A DNA stretch of 64,000 bases from Alkanophaga liquidiphilum (GCA_029259535.1 JAPHEF010000002.1:28635-92634); one strand, 5' to 3'; positions 18,101-26,185 are shown, numbered from the stretch's first letter. The notes: generated from the letters alone by a model not told the origin. Made by a program: numbers and translations.

Positions 18101-18695
18101 AATACGGGAGTTTGCTGAAGCCGTAAGGTCGAGTTTGAGTAGCCCTTACACCGTTCGTTATCCCTTTGAGCCGTCGCCGGCGCCTGAGGGCTTTAGGGGC
18201 AAGCCGCAGTTCGACGAGGCGAAGTGCATGGGCTGCGGCGCCTGCGTCGAAGGCTGCCCGACGGGCGCTCTCACTCTGACAGATGAGGGTAACGTCAGAA
18301 TCATAGAGCTTTTCTACGGACGCTGCATCATGTGCGGGCAATGTGTTGAAAGATGTCCGGTCGAAGCGATAAAGCTGACGACAGAATACAGCATTGTTTA
18401 TACTGCAAAGGAAGAAGCGCTGACGTCAATCCGGCGGACGCTGGTGTGTTGTGAGATTTGTGGCACGCCGATAACCACGTTGGAACACCTAAAATGGATA
18501 ACAGAGAAACTTGGGGAATTAGCGTTGAGCAACTCGACGCTCGTGGCGGTTATGCAGGATTTAGCCTTGGGTAAGACGCCGACGAGGGCGCCGAAGGCGA
18601 AGGAAATCGACAGGAGCGACATCATCCGCGTGCTCTGCCATAAGTGCCGGCGGAGAGCCATGGCTGTGGACCACGGCTGGAGAGCCAAATATTAG
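18084..18695 (+). CDS. Hydrogenase 4Fe-4S ferredoxin subunit (HyfH/NuoI-like)
   Basis: A 203-residue iron-sulfur subunit with two 4Fe-4S motifs, CMGCGACVEGCP at about 49-60 and CIMCGQCVERCP at about 77-88, as in NuoI, HycF and EchF. It relays electrons from the soluble donor to the small subunit. The C-terminal part holds two further Cys pairs (CCEIC and CHKC), which may bind zinc or another cluster and are found in some group 4 versions. The ATG at 18084 overlaps the end of the preceding membrane gene. It is the last gene of the locus; a short convergent gap follows. Confidence 0.85.
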   Translation: MKLPYKIREFAEAVRSSLSSPYTVRYPFEPSPAPEGFRGKPQFDEAKCMGCGACVEGCPTGALTLTDEGNVRIIELFYGRCIMCGQCVERCPVEAIKLTTEYSIVYTAKEEALTSIRRTLVCCEICGTPITTLEHLKWITEKLGELALSNSTLVAVMQDLALGKTPTRAPKAKEIDRSDIIRVLCHKCRRRAMAVDHGWRAKY

Positions 18696-18753
18696 TTGCT
18701 AACGCTGCTACACGACTTAGTTGTGATAAAAGCCTTCCCTCCCTATTTTTAAT

Positions 18754-19416
18754 TTATATGCTTCCCAAATTCGCCTCTCCCTTCCACAACTCGATTTGTT
18801 CACAACTCAGAGCGAGGAGCCTCAGCTCAAACCTAAAGCTTTGCTCGTCGTATTCAAAAACGCCGTCCGCAACGATTTTCTCCCCTTCGTCCAGCGTTTC
18901 GGTCACGCTGGCGTTTGCCATGACTCTCAGCTCGGCTCCACCGCCTTCCAAGTAGAACACATTCGTGTAGAGCCTTGAGACTGTGCCGACAACACGCACT
19001 CGCTCGCCGACGTATTTCTGCGGCAACGCCGCCAGCTGCGGCACGAATACAACTTCGCTCGAATTCAGCAGTTCTACGCGGTCTGCGGACGTTAAAATTT
19101 CGTGTTCGCCCTCGTAGAGCCTGACGACGCCTACGACGCTCACCTCAGAGCCGTAGCCTATATCAAGCCCCTCGCCGCCCCTCACGAAGACATCAACGGA
19201 AGAGCCGTTGCGCCGCAGCGTCAGCACGCAAGAACCCCCGCTCACGATACGGACATCGGAAACAACTCCCTCAACATCCACGTATTTACCCTCATAATTC
19301 GGTATTTCCTCTATTCCTACTTTCACGGGGGCGACGAGCGTCGAAATCCAGTAAAGAAAAATTATTCCTACAACGGAAAATGCGACGACAAGCTTACTGA
19401 TTGCGGAGGGGTTCAT
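18754..19416 (-). CDS. Membrane-anchored OB-fold protein
   Basis: A protein of 220 residues with one N-terminal membrane span (about 9-28, LVVAFSVVGIIFLYWIS) and two OB-fold-like halves. The segments GKYVDVEGVVSDVRIV and GERVRVVGTVSRLY are repeated strand patterns of the tRNA_anti/OB nucleic-acid-binding family. The soluble part should lie outside the membrane. Related archaeal proteins are mostly uncharacterised. I start it at the ATG 19416, where the hydrophobic signal begins; an open frame continues upstream but its sequence is unlike a protein and overlaps the promoter region of the ribosomal protein LX gene. The function is unknown. Confidence 0.6.
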   Translation of the reverse strand: MNPSAISKLVVAFSVVGIIFLYWISTLVAPVKVGIEEIPNYEGKYVDVEGVVSDVRIVSGGSCVLTLRRNGSSVDVFVRGGEGLDIGYGSEVSVVGVVRLYEGEHEILTSADRVELLNSSEVVFVPQLAALPQKYVGERVRVVGTVSRLYTNVFYLEGGGAELRVMANASVTETLDEGEKIVADGVFEYDEQSFRFELRLLALSCEQIELWKGEANLGSI

Positions 19417-19468
19417 ACTGAAATCTCTTTCCGAAAACTTCTTAAAATGTCTCGTCTCATGAATTTCG

Positions 19469-19696
19469 ATGCCGCGGTATTTAGTAGAGGGAGAGTTCCG
19501 GGCAAGCAAGAAATGGCAGAAGTTCCGTAAGGAGGTGGAAAGCCTTAGTGAGAAGCTTGCTATCGAGAAAGTCCTTTCGATAATGGGGAGCAAGCACCGC
19601 CTCAAGCGAAATATGATACGAATAAAAAGCGTCGTTCAGCAAGGGAGCGACGGCGAGGCAACAAGCTCCATGAGTATGGCATCCTCGTCTTCGTAG
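19469..19696 (+). CDS. rplX: Ribosomal protein LX (L18a/L20a family) with unusual C-terminal tail
   Basis: A 75-residue protein whose first 55 or so residues (MPRYLVEGEFRASKKW, then EKVLSIMGSKHRLKRN) are typical archaeal ribosomal protein LX, a component of the large subunit. Family members usually end soon after the IRIKSV segment. Here the frame runs about 18 residues further into a Ser/Met-rich tail (ending SSMSMASSSS) that is antisense to the 3' end of rimI, an overlap of 61 bases. The start follows from the family N-terminus. The tail is either a genuine extension or the result of a lost stop codon. Confidence 0.85.
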   Translation: MPRYLVEGEFRASKKWQKFRKEVESLSEKLAIEKVLSIMGSKHRLKRNMIRIKSVVQQGSDGEATSSMSMASSSS

Positions 19697-20067
19697 TATC
19701 TCGGCGCCCTCCCGACACGCCTGAACCCCAATTTTTCGTAGAACCTCTGCGCACCTATGTTGCTCTCTCGCACTTCCACGAACGCCCTTCCTCCCGAGGA
19801 TCTCAGCACCGCCCTCACAAGGCTCGTGCCTATGCCACGGCGGCGATGCTCCCTCGCTACTGCTATCGAAATTATGTGCCCATCGTCGTCGAAAAGGACA
19901 TAGCCCCGAACCTCGCCGCTCTCGTCGTCTTCGTAAACTAAAAAGTTGTCGGGGATTGTTTTTGCATAATATAGAAACGTGTATCTGCTGTAAGCCGATT
20001 TTGGGAATGCGTCTCGCTCTATTTCAAGGATTCTCGGCAAGTCTTCCCTTCGAAACCTCCTAATCAT
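19636..20067 (-). CDS. rimI: GNAT N-acetyltransferase, RimI-like
   Basis: A GNAT-fold acetyltransferase of 143 residues. The acetyl-CoA-binding motif REHRRRGIGTSLVRA and the C-terminal NIGAQRFYEKLGF are those of RimI-type N-terminal acetyltransferases. These acetylate protein N-termini such as Ala or Ser starts; archaeal members act broadly. Its 3' end lies under the LX gene tail on the other strand. It overlaps the end of the M20 deacylase gene upstream by eight bases, so the two are likely co-transcribed. Confidence 0.85.
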   Translation of the reverse strand: MIRRFRREDLPRILEIERDAFPKSAYSRYTFLYYAKTIPDNFLVYEDDESGEVRGYVLFDDDGHIISIAVAREHRRRGIGTSLVRAVLRSSGGRAFVEVRESNIGAQRFYEKLGFRRVGRAPRYYEDEDAILMELVASPSLPC

Positions 20068-21340
20068 CTCGGTCTAAGTTGAACAGCGAAAGCATCAAAA
20101 ATTTTGTGTAGTTCAGCAAGTCTTCGAGGCGGACATTTTCGTTGGGAGCGTGCGCATTGCTCTCGACGGAGCGTCCGACGCCGAACGCACATGCCTTCTG
20201 CCCCGTCTTCTGAACGGCGTAAGCGACATCTAAACTCCCTTGCACTCCGATGACATCCATTTCTCTGCGGAAAGCCGCTGAAGCGTTCCGCCGCACCTCC
20301 CTCACGAAGCTCTCGCTTGGTTCTGTGAACATCGGCGGATAAAGGGGCTTAAACCGCCATCTCGCCCGTATCCCGTGCTTCTCAGTCGCCTTTTTGAAAC
20401 ACTCCTCAAGCTCCCGTAAAACTTCCTCAAGCCGCTCCTCCGGGAGATATCTGCGGTCGCCCCGCAGCTCGCAACGCTCAGGGACCACGTTCTCCTTAAT
20501 ACCCGCATTTATCATCGTGACGTTAAACACCGCCCGCATGCGTTCGACGCCCGCAAGCTCCCTCAAAAACTGGCTACAAGGAATTTTCGAGGTTCGCCGC
20601 TCAACGACTCCCTTCAGCCGCAACAGCTCGTTCAGTAGCAAGTTCGCCTTCTCTATGGCGTTTTCCCCTATAAAAGAGAATGAACTATGGCAGGACCTGC
20701 CAAAAACCCTCGCTTCCCAGACAATAACGCCGTTCGTCGCCACGCAGACGCCATCGTTGTCCCCATCCATGCATAAAAAGTATTTCCCGGTGAGGAACCC
20801 TGCATCCGCAAGATAGCAAAGCCCCGAATACGGGCCCACCTCCTCATCAGTAGTCAAAGCTACCTCCAAATCGTATTTCTGCTCAAGTTCTAACTCCTCA
20901 GTAATGCTTAGTGCCGTTAAAAGGCATGCCACCGCACCCTTAGAATCAGCGACGCCACGCCCGTAAATCTTATCATCACGCACCGTCGCCTCGAAAGGGT
21001 CAGTGCGCCAGCCGCCGCCCGCAGGCACGACGTCCAAATGCGTATAAATAGTAAGGCGCTCTCTCGCTTTCGTGCCGCCCGTGACGTCACGCCGAGCCAG
21101 CAGGTTCACCCGCTCGCCCCGCAGGCACTCCTGCTTCTGCCTCACCTCGTAAACGTCCTGCGGCATTTTAATCTTCTCGCATTTAAAACCAAGAGCCCCC
21201 AATCCCGAAATAAGAAAATCCACAATCTCCTCATAATTCTCGCCCGGCGGCACGTCCGTCCGAATCGCTACGAGCTCTTTCAGCAAATTTAGCAACTCGT
21301 CCTCCCTCTTTTTTATTTCCTCATTTATTTGCATCGGCAT
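20060..21340 (-). CDS. M20-family deacylase (DapE/ArgE/carboxypeptidase-like)
   Basis: A zinc-dependent M20 peptidase/deacylase of about 426 residues. Metal and catalytic motifs are visible: TIYTHLDVVPAGG, GRGVADSKGAVACLL, LTTDEEVGPYSG and, near the end, FGVGRSVESNAHAPNE. Candidate substrates are succinyl-diaminopimelate, acetylornithine or related N-acyl amino acids; the sequence alone does not choose. I start at ATG 21340 (MPMQINEEI). An ATG 26 codons further out would place the TATA element too close. It shares the divergent promoter region with rpl18e and is followed by rimI. Confidence 0.75.
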   Translation of the reverse strand: MPMQINEEIKKREDELLNLLKELVAIRTDVPPGENYEEIVDFLISGLGALGFKCEKIKMPQDVYEVRQKQECLRGERVNLLARRDVTGGTKARERLTIYTHLDVVPAGGGWRTDPFEATVRDDKIYGRGVADSKGAVACLLTALSITEELELEQKYDLEVALTTDEEVGPYSGLCYLADAGFLTGKYFLCMDGDNDGVCVATNGVIVWEARVFGRSCHSSFSFIGENAIEKANLLLNELLRLKGVVERRTSKIPCSQFLRELAGVERMRAVFNVTMINAGIKENVVPERCELRGDRRYLPEERLEEVLRELEECFKKATEKHGIRARWRFKPLYPPMFTEPSESFVREVRRNASAAFRREMDVIGVQGSLDVAYAVQKTGQKACAFGVGRSVESNAHAPNENVRLEDLLNYTKFLMLSLFNLDRDD

Positions 21341-21420
21341 GTAGCTACTTTGATGCCCAATTATCTTGTAGTTAGCGCTTGCAGCAGGGAGTTTCAATTC
21401 TCTCAACGTCACGAACACAA

Positions 21421-21430
21421 TATTTATATA
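21421..21430 (+). promoter_or_regulatory. TATA box of the L18e ribosomal operon
   Basis: TATTTATATA lies 25-34 bases before the L18e ATG at 21455, giving a start site within a few bases of the coding region. The same AT-rich block could serve the divergent M20 gene. Confidence 0.55.
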
Positions 21431-21454
21431 TCTGCATCGCTTCAGGGAAAAGTG

Positions 21455-21823
21455 ATGCGGAGAAGGCGGCGAGTCTTAAGTAAGAACATCAGGACGGTGC
21501 GGTTGATAGAGGAGCTGAAGAAGAAGGCGAAGGAGGAAGGCGTGGCGCTCTGGAAGGATGTTGCGGAGCGTCTTGAAAAGCCACGCCGCAGATATGCGGA
21601 GGTGAACCTCAGTAAGATAAACAGGTATTCCAAGGACGACGAAATAATTTTAGTGCCCGGCAAGGTGCTGGGCAGCGGCAAGCTTGAGCGTAAGGTCGCA
21701 GTCGCCGCTCTCAGCTTCAGCAAAAGCGCTTATGAGAGCATAAACGCCGTCGGAAGGTGCATGAGCATAGAAGAACTCATGAAGGAGAATCCTGAGGGTT
21801 CAAACGTGCGGATAATAGCATAG
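21455..21823 (+). CDS. rpl18e: Ribosomal protein L18e
   Basis: Large-subunit protein L18e (122 residues). Family features are the basic N-terminus MRRRRRVLSKNIRTVRLIEE, the middle stretch EVNLSKINRYSKDDE and VPGKVLGSGKLERKVAVAAL. First gene of the conserved archaeal cluster L18e-L13-S9-rpoN-rpoK. I use the ATG at 21455; an adjacent GTG at 21452 is an alternative. L13 starts ten bases after the stop. The TATA box just upstream suggests a very short leader. Confidence 0.93.
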   Translation: MRRRRRVLSKNIRTVRLIEELKKKAKEEGVALWKDVAERLEKPRRRYAEVNLSKINRYSKDDEIILVPGKVLGSGKLERKVAVAALSFSKSAYESINAVGRCMSIEELMKENPEGSNVRIIA

Positions 21824-21833
21824 GGGTGCTGAG

Positions 21834-22301
21834 ATGGCAGATGCGGGCGAGGAGAAGGTAATAGATGCCGACGGGCACATCTTGGGTAGGTTGGCGAGTG
21901 TCGTTGCGAAGCGTCTGCTAAACGGCGAGTGGATTACGATAGTGAATGCTGAAAAGGCGGTGATTAGCGGCTCTCGCAAGATGGTGCTTGCCACTTATAA
22001 AAAAAAGTGGGACCGAGGGTCAAAAGAAAAGGGACCATATTTCCCAAGGATGCCGGATAGGATTTTAAGAAGAACAATAAGGGGCATGCTTCCTTATAAA
22101 CAAGCAAAGGGTAAGAAAGCGTTTTCAAGGCTCCGTGTTTATATAGGTGTGCCTGAGGAATATGTTGATAGACCCAAAGAAAGGATTGAGGAGGCGGATA
22201 TGGCAGGGCGGCTTATGCACTTGAAGTTTGTAAGGTTGGGAGAAGTTGCGGAGCATTTGGGATGGATGCCAAAGGAAGGAGCGTCCGAGCCGAGGGAGTA
22301 A
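21834..22301 (+). CDS. rpl13: Ribosomal protein L13
   Basis: Large-subunit protein L13 of 155 residues, a little longer than many archaeal versions. Diagnostic stretches are VIDADGHILGRLASVVAKRL near the N-terminus and the central RTIRGMLPYKQAKGKKAF. The acidic N-terminal MADAGEEK and C-terminal KEGASEPRE segments are short extensions. Second gene of the cluster, ten bases after L18e, with a GGGTGCTGAG site before the ATG. Confidence 0.94.
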   Translation: MADAGEEKVIDADGHILGRLASVVAKRLLNGEWITIVNAEKAVISGSRKMVLATYKKKWDRGSKEKGPYFPRMPDRILRRTIRGMLPYKQAKGKKAFSRLRVYIGVPEEYVDRPKERIEEADMAGRLMHLKFVRLGEVAEHLGWMPKEGASEPRE

Positions 22302-22332
22302 TGGCACTAACTAAGCCGAAGGGGTGAGTGTG

Positions 22333-22749
22333 ATGCCTCAGCGGATTGTAAACGCCGTAGGGAAGAAGAAGACTGCGGTTGCAAGGGCGACGATAAAAGA
22401 GGGGCGAGGGGTAATAAGAATAAATAAAATGGCGCTCGACGCCATACAGCCGGAGGTGGTAAAGGAGAAGATTTTGGAGCCTATAATGATAGCGTCTGAG
22501 ATTCTGGACGGAGATATGCCCAAGATTAATATAGAGGTGCGGGTGGAAGGTGGTGGCTTCATGGGGCGTGCCGAGGCGATAAGGACGGCAATCGCACGGG
22601 GGCTTGTGGAGTGGACTGGGAGTGAGACGCTTCGAGAGGCGTTCTTGCGATACGACAGAAACTTACTGATAAGCGACCCCCGAAGGAAGGAGCCAAAGAA
22701 ATACGGCGGGCGTGGTGCGAGGGCGAGGCGACAGAAATCTTACAGGTGA
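22333..22749 (+). CDS. rps9: Ribosomal protein S9
   Basis: Small-subunit protein S9, 138 residues. It has the family N-terminal VNAVGKKKTAVARATI, the IEVRVEGGGFMGRAEAIRTA core and the basic tail ending RRQKSYR, which reaches the decoding centre. I choose the ATG at 22333 because AGGGGTGAG ends about four bases upstream; a GTG three codons earlier overlaps that site. It lies between L13 and rpoN in the usual archaeal order. Confidence 0.94.
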   Translation: MPQRIVNAVGKKKTAVARATIKEGRGVIRINKMALDAIQPEVVKEKILEPIMIASEILDGDMPKINIEVRVEGGGFMGRAEAIRTAIARGLVEWTGSETLREAFLRYDRNLLISDPRRKEPKKYGGRGARARRQKSYR

Positions 22750-22767
22750 GAACTTACAGGTGAGATT

Positions 22768-22956
22768 ATGATTCCGGTGCGGTGTTTCACGTGCGGCAAG
22801 GTCATTGCGGACGTCTGGGAAGAGTATAAGGCACGGACTGAACAAGGAGAAGACCCGAAAACAGTGCTTGACGAGCTTGGCGTTCGTAGATATTGCTGTA
22901 GGAGGATGTTGCTGACGCATGCAGAGTTAATAAATGAGATTGTTCCATATTTGTGA
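22768..22956 (+). CDS. rpoN: RNA polymerase subunit N
   Basis: RpoN/Rpb10 of 62 residues. It has the zinc-binding pattern of the family, CFTCGK near the N-terminus and CCRRM near residue 43, with the typical ending LTHAELINEIVPYL. It helps assemble the RpoD/RpoL platform of archaeal RNA polymerase. Its TGA stop (22954-22956) is directly followed by the first base of a tRNA gene, so the mRNA must be cut by RNase P at its own stop codon. Confidence 0.95.
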   Translation: MIPVRCFTCGKVIADVWEEYKARTEQGEDPKTVLDELGVRRYCCRRMLLTHAELINEIVPYL

Positions 22957-23031
22957 GGGGTCGTGGGGTAGCCTGGACCATCCTTCGGCGTTCGGGACGC
23001 CGGGACCTGAGTTCGAATCTCAGCGACCCCA
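22957..23031 (+). tRNA. tRNA-Pro (CGG)
   Basis: A 75-base cloverleaf. The acceptor stem GGGGTCG pairs with CGACCCC. The D-arm begins GGGT. The anticodon stem CGGCG/CGCCG encloses the loop TTCGGGA, giving anticodon CGG. The T-arm is CTGAG-TTCGAAT-CTCAG. The discriminator is A and CCA is not encoded. No intron is seen. It sits between rpoN and rpoK with no gap to the rpoN stop. Confidence 0.95.
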
Positions 23032-23060
23032 TCATTTACTCCTTTTGCGAGGTTTGCCGC

Positions 23061-23258
23061 TTGACTGGCGAGGAAAGTTATTTCAAAGGGAAATACACGA
23101 AGTATGAGAAGGCGAGGATAATCGGAGCGAGGGCGCTGCAAATCGCAATGGGGGCGCCCGTGCTCATCGAGACCAACGAAACCGACCCTATCGAAAATGC
23201 GATTATGGAATTCAACCTGGGAGTGATACCAATCACTGTGCGGCGGCGGAAGCATTGA
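23061..23258 (+). CDS. rpoK: RNA polymerase subunit K
   Basis: RpoK/Rpb6 of 65 residues. The family core YTKYEKARIIGARALQIAMG and the end NLGVIPITVRRRKH are unmistakable. I choose the TTG at 23061 because GAGGT lies seven bases upstream and because frames starting earlier would read through the tRNA-Pro gene. The subunit stabilises the polymerase clamp and assembly. The next gene, cofG, begins one base after its stop. Confidence 0.9.
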   Translation: MTGEESYFKGKYTKYEKARIIGARALQIAMGAPVLIETNETDPIENAIMEFNLGVIPITVRRRKH

Positions 23259-23259
23259 C

Positions 23260-24330
23260 ATGCCGACTGGAAGCAGCAGATACAACAGCAATTATGTATC
23301 CAAAAAATGTGCAACCGACTGCGTAGCCAACAAGTGCGTAACGTTCTCAAAAAACGTTTTTATACCGGTAACTAACGTCTGCCGGAACGACTGCGCCTAC
23401 TGCGGCTTCAAGGCGAGATGTCCCGAGGATGCTTACCTGCTCAGCGAAGCCGATGTTTTAAGACTTCTACAGACGGCACGGCGTAAAGGCGCCGTCGAAG
23501 CGCTCTTCACGCTCGGCGAGAAGCCCGAGGACTCAAAGTTTCCTCCTTACAAAAGCTGGCTGAAAGAGCTCGGCTACGACTCGACGCTTGAGTATTTGCG
23601 GGCGCTTTGCGAGCTTGCCATCCATGAAAGCATGCTGCCACACACGAACGCCGGCATTCTCAGCTATGAAGAGCTGCGTTTTCTGAGGGACGTAAATGCG
23701 TCGATGGGCTTGATGCTTGAGACCATCACCTGCGTGCGTGCGCACGAGAGGTCGCCGGGGAAGAAACCAGAACTGCGGCTTAAGACTATTGCAGACGCTG
23801 GGAAGCTCAGAATACCGTTCACGACGGGAATCCTCGTCGGCATCGGCGAGACGTTTTCGGACATCGTCGCCTCGCTTGAAGCTATAAAACGGCTTCATGA
23901 GAAATACGGGCACATTCAGGAAGTGATAATACAGCCGTTCCGCCCGAAACCGAATACGCCAATGCGCAACGAATCGCCGCCAAGCGTCGAGCTGCTGAAG
24001 CGAGCGGTAAGTGTCGCCCGCCGAATACTACCGGCGGAGGTTGCCATTCAAATACCGCCGAACCTCGTCCCGCCAAGGCGGCTGCATGAGTTTCTGGAGC
24101 TGGGAGCGTCGGACCTCGGCGGAATCTCCGAAGTTACCTTGGACTTTATCAACCCCGAAGCGGCATGGCCGAGCGAGAAGGAGCTTGCGACGGCGGTGAA
24201 GCCGTTCTTGCTCAGGGAGCGTCTGCCGCTATATCCGAGATTTGTGCAACGAGGCTGGTATAGCGAGACACTTTCGGCGCTCGTGAAACGACATTCCGAC
24301 GCTGCGGGATTCAGGCGGAGAGATGCATAG
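23260..24330 (+). CDS. cofG: 7,8-didemethyl-8-hydroxy-5-deazariboflavin synthase subunit CofG
   Basis: A radical SAM enzyme of 356 residues for coenzyme F420. The cluster-binding motif is CRNDCAYCGF at about 42-51. Family segments include LFTLGEKPE, PHTNAGILSYEEL and QPFRPKPNTPM. Together with CofH it builds the deazaflavin chromophore Fo from a tyrosine-derived intermediate and a pyrimidine. CofH is not in the window. It begins one base after rpoK and may be transcribed with that operon. F420 use fits a methanogen-related metabolism. Confidence 0.92.
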   Translation: MPTGSSRYNSNYVSKKCATDCVANKCVTFSKNVFIPVTNVCRNDCAYCGFKARCPEDAYLLSEADVLRLLQTARRKGAVEALFTLGEKPEDSKFPPYKSWLKELGYDSTLEYLRALCELAIHESMLPHTNAGILSYEELRFLRDVNASMGLMLETITCVRAHERSPGKKPELRLKTIADAGKLRIPFTTGILVGIGETFSDIVASLEAIKRLHEKYGHIQEVIIQPFRPKPNTPMRNESPPSVELLKRAVSVARRILPAEVAIQIPPNLVPPRRLHEFLELGASDLGGISEVTLDFINPEAAWPSEKELATAVKPFLLRERLPLYPRFVQRGWYSETLSALVKRHSDAAGFRRRDA

Positions 24331-24480
24331 TTAGGCGCTTTACGGCTCTCGGCGTTCAGGACGTGCTGAGCATTAGCGTCCGACGCCAGTTCAATGGCGA
24401 GTTATTTGACTGATAGGCTATTGAAGTGTAAAGAGAAGCCAATGCTCTTTAAATCTTAAAGCTAATTTATAAAAAGAGAC

Positions 24481-26130
24481 ATGGCAAAAATCGAGCTGCC
24501 GCCGGGGGAGGTGCCGCCGGAGGAGGTGCAGGAGGCGAACGTTCTGGTATGTGCGGCATTTTCGGAGATGTTCAAGCCGATGCTCGGACCATTAGGCTCG
24601 AAAAAGCTCATAATGAAGGGCGCCTTAGAGGGCAAGGCGCCAGACCTTGTTGCGAATAACGCTTATGCCATTATAAGGGAGCTGAAATATGGGCATCCGA
24701 CTGCAGATTTGATAATAGAGGCAGGATTGTCACAGGGGCAAGACGCCGGCGACGGCGTCGCTACGGTCCTCATTTTAATCGGCGAGCTTGTCAAGCGTGG
24801 CTACGAGCTTAAACTCAGCGGCGTCCACCAGAACACGATAGTCAGTGGCTACGAGAAGGCGCTCAAAGAGACTTTTAAGATTTTGGATGAGATGGCAAGG
24901 ACCGTGGACGTCAACAGCGATGGCATCCTGGAGAACGTAGCACTTTCTGCGTTGAAAAAGAGCGACTATTGGGACGAACGTAAGCTCGCTGAGATAATAG
25001 TGCGAAGCGTTCGTAGGATTGAGGACGTGCGTCCGATAGACGTGGACGACGTGACGCTCGTCTCGCAGACCGGCGCCGCCGTCTACGACACGAAGTTCTT
25101 CGACGGCGTAGTTGTGGACCGCGAAGTTCTTGGAGACCTGCCGAAACGCATAGAGGGCGCAAAAATAGCGCTGCTCGACTACCCTATCGAACACAAGGAG
25201 CCGAAGTCGAAGGTGCGGCGTGCAGGACGCCAGCAGGACGTTTACGTGAAGATAACGGCGCCATCACAGCTCTCAGCCTTCATGAGGCAACGAAGAGCGC
25301 TCTTCGAAGAGATTGTCGAGCGTGTTGTTGAGAGCGGCGCCAATGTTCTGTGCTGCCAGCAGGGCGTTGACGACGAGGCTTTGGACCTTTTCAGGGACGC
25401 AGGGGTCATGGCATTGAAGCGAGTGAAGAATACAGACCTCAAGCGGCTGAAGCGGGCAACCGGCGCAGACATCGTGAAGAACGTCGAAGACTTGACGCCT
25501 GAGAAGCTCGGATACGCAGAGCTCGTCCATGAGGTCGAGGTGGGCAATGAGAAATACGTATTTTTCGAAGGTTGCCCCTATCCGAAGGCTTCTGCGATTA
25601 TTCTGCGAGGGGCGTCCAACAGAGTTTTAGAGGGCGTGGTGAGCCAGGTCAAAAGTGCGCTGCACTGCGTCGCCGCTACCATCGAGGACGGCAAAGTCTT
25701 GCCGGGGGGCGGCGCCGCTGAGATTGAGGTGACAAAACACCTTCGGAAGTTTGCAAACTCGCTTCCGGGCAAGGAGCAACTCGCCGTCAACGCATTTGCG
25801 GACGCTCTCGAGACGATACCGTTGACGCTTGCAAAGAACTGCGGCTTAGACCCCATGGACACGCTCGTCGCGCTAAGGGCGGAGCATACCGACAGGAACA
25901 GAAATGCGGGCATTTCCGCAAAGGAGAAGAAGATAAAGGACGCTTTCGAGACTGGAATTTTTGACCCTTTGAGGATAAAAAAGAAGGCAATCATGTGCGC
26001 GACGTCCGCCGCCATCCAGATACTCAAAATCGAAGACCTCCACATTGCAAAACGCAAAGAGGAAAGGAAACTCGACATCGAAAAGGAAGCGCCAGAGTTT
26101 AGGTTTAAGGGCGGGAGGATTAAATATTAG
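24481..26130 (+). CDS. Divergent group II chaperonin (thermosome) subunit, predicted ATPase-deficient
   Basis: The protein is 549 residues, full thermosome length, with equatorial, intermediate and apical domains recognisable: LGPLGSKKLIM near the N-terminus, RGASNRVLEGVV before EDGKVLPGGGAAE, and CGLDPMDTLVALR late. The nucleotide site is altered. The usual NDGAT is NNAYA (Asp to Asn). GDGTT is GDGVA with its Asp kept. The hydrolytic Asp about ten residues before EDGK is Ser in an ungapped comparison. No Gly/Met-rich tail is present. It may be a regulatory or non-hydrolysing subunit working with a canonical thermosome elsewhere. The gene has its own promoter-like AT-rich region (CTTTAAATCTT) about 30 bases upstream and appears monocistronic. 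Confidence 0.85.
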   Translation: MAKIELPPGEVPPEEVQEANVLVCAAFSEMFKPMLGPLGSKKLIMKGALEGKAPDLVANNAYAIIRELKYGHPTADLIIEAGLSQGQDAGDGVATVLILIGELVKRGYELKLSGVHQNTIVSGYEKALKETFKILDEMARTVDVNSDGILENVALSALKKSDYWDERKLAEIIVRSVRRIEDVRPIDVDDVTLVSQTGAAVYDTKFFDGVVVDREVLGDLPKRIEGAKIALLDYPIEHKEPKSKVRRAGRQQDVYVKITAPSQLSAFMRQRRALFEEIVERVVESGANVLCCQQGVDDEALDLFRDAGVMALKRVKNTDLKRLKRATGADIVKNVEDLTPEKLGYAELVHEVEVGNEKYVFFEGCPYPKASAIILRGASNRVLEGVVSQVKSALHCVAATIEDGKVLPGGGAAEIEVTKHLRKFANSLPGKEQLAVNAFADALETIPLTLAKNCGLDPMDTLVALRAEHTDRNRNAGISAKEKKIKDAFETGIFDPLRIKKKAIMCATSAAIQILKIEDLHIAKRKEERKLDIEKEAPEFRFKGGRIKY

Positions 26131-26185
26131 TCCCTTACCTTAGACGCACCTGTGCAGAGTGTTTGCCACTGCTGCATGCGTGGGG

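Noticed and set aside
19417..19605. Upstream extension of the OB-fold protein to 19605
   Set aside because: It would overlap the ribosomal protein LX gene, and the signal-anchor begins at the ATG 19416.
24331..24480. Possible tRNA or hairpin regulator between cofG and the chaperonin gene
   Set aside because: No cloverleaf can be drawn; only AT-rich promoter-like sequence and a weak CTCTTT/AAAGAG pair are present.
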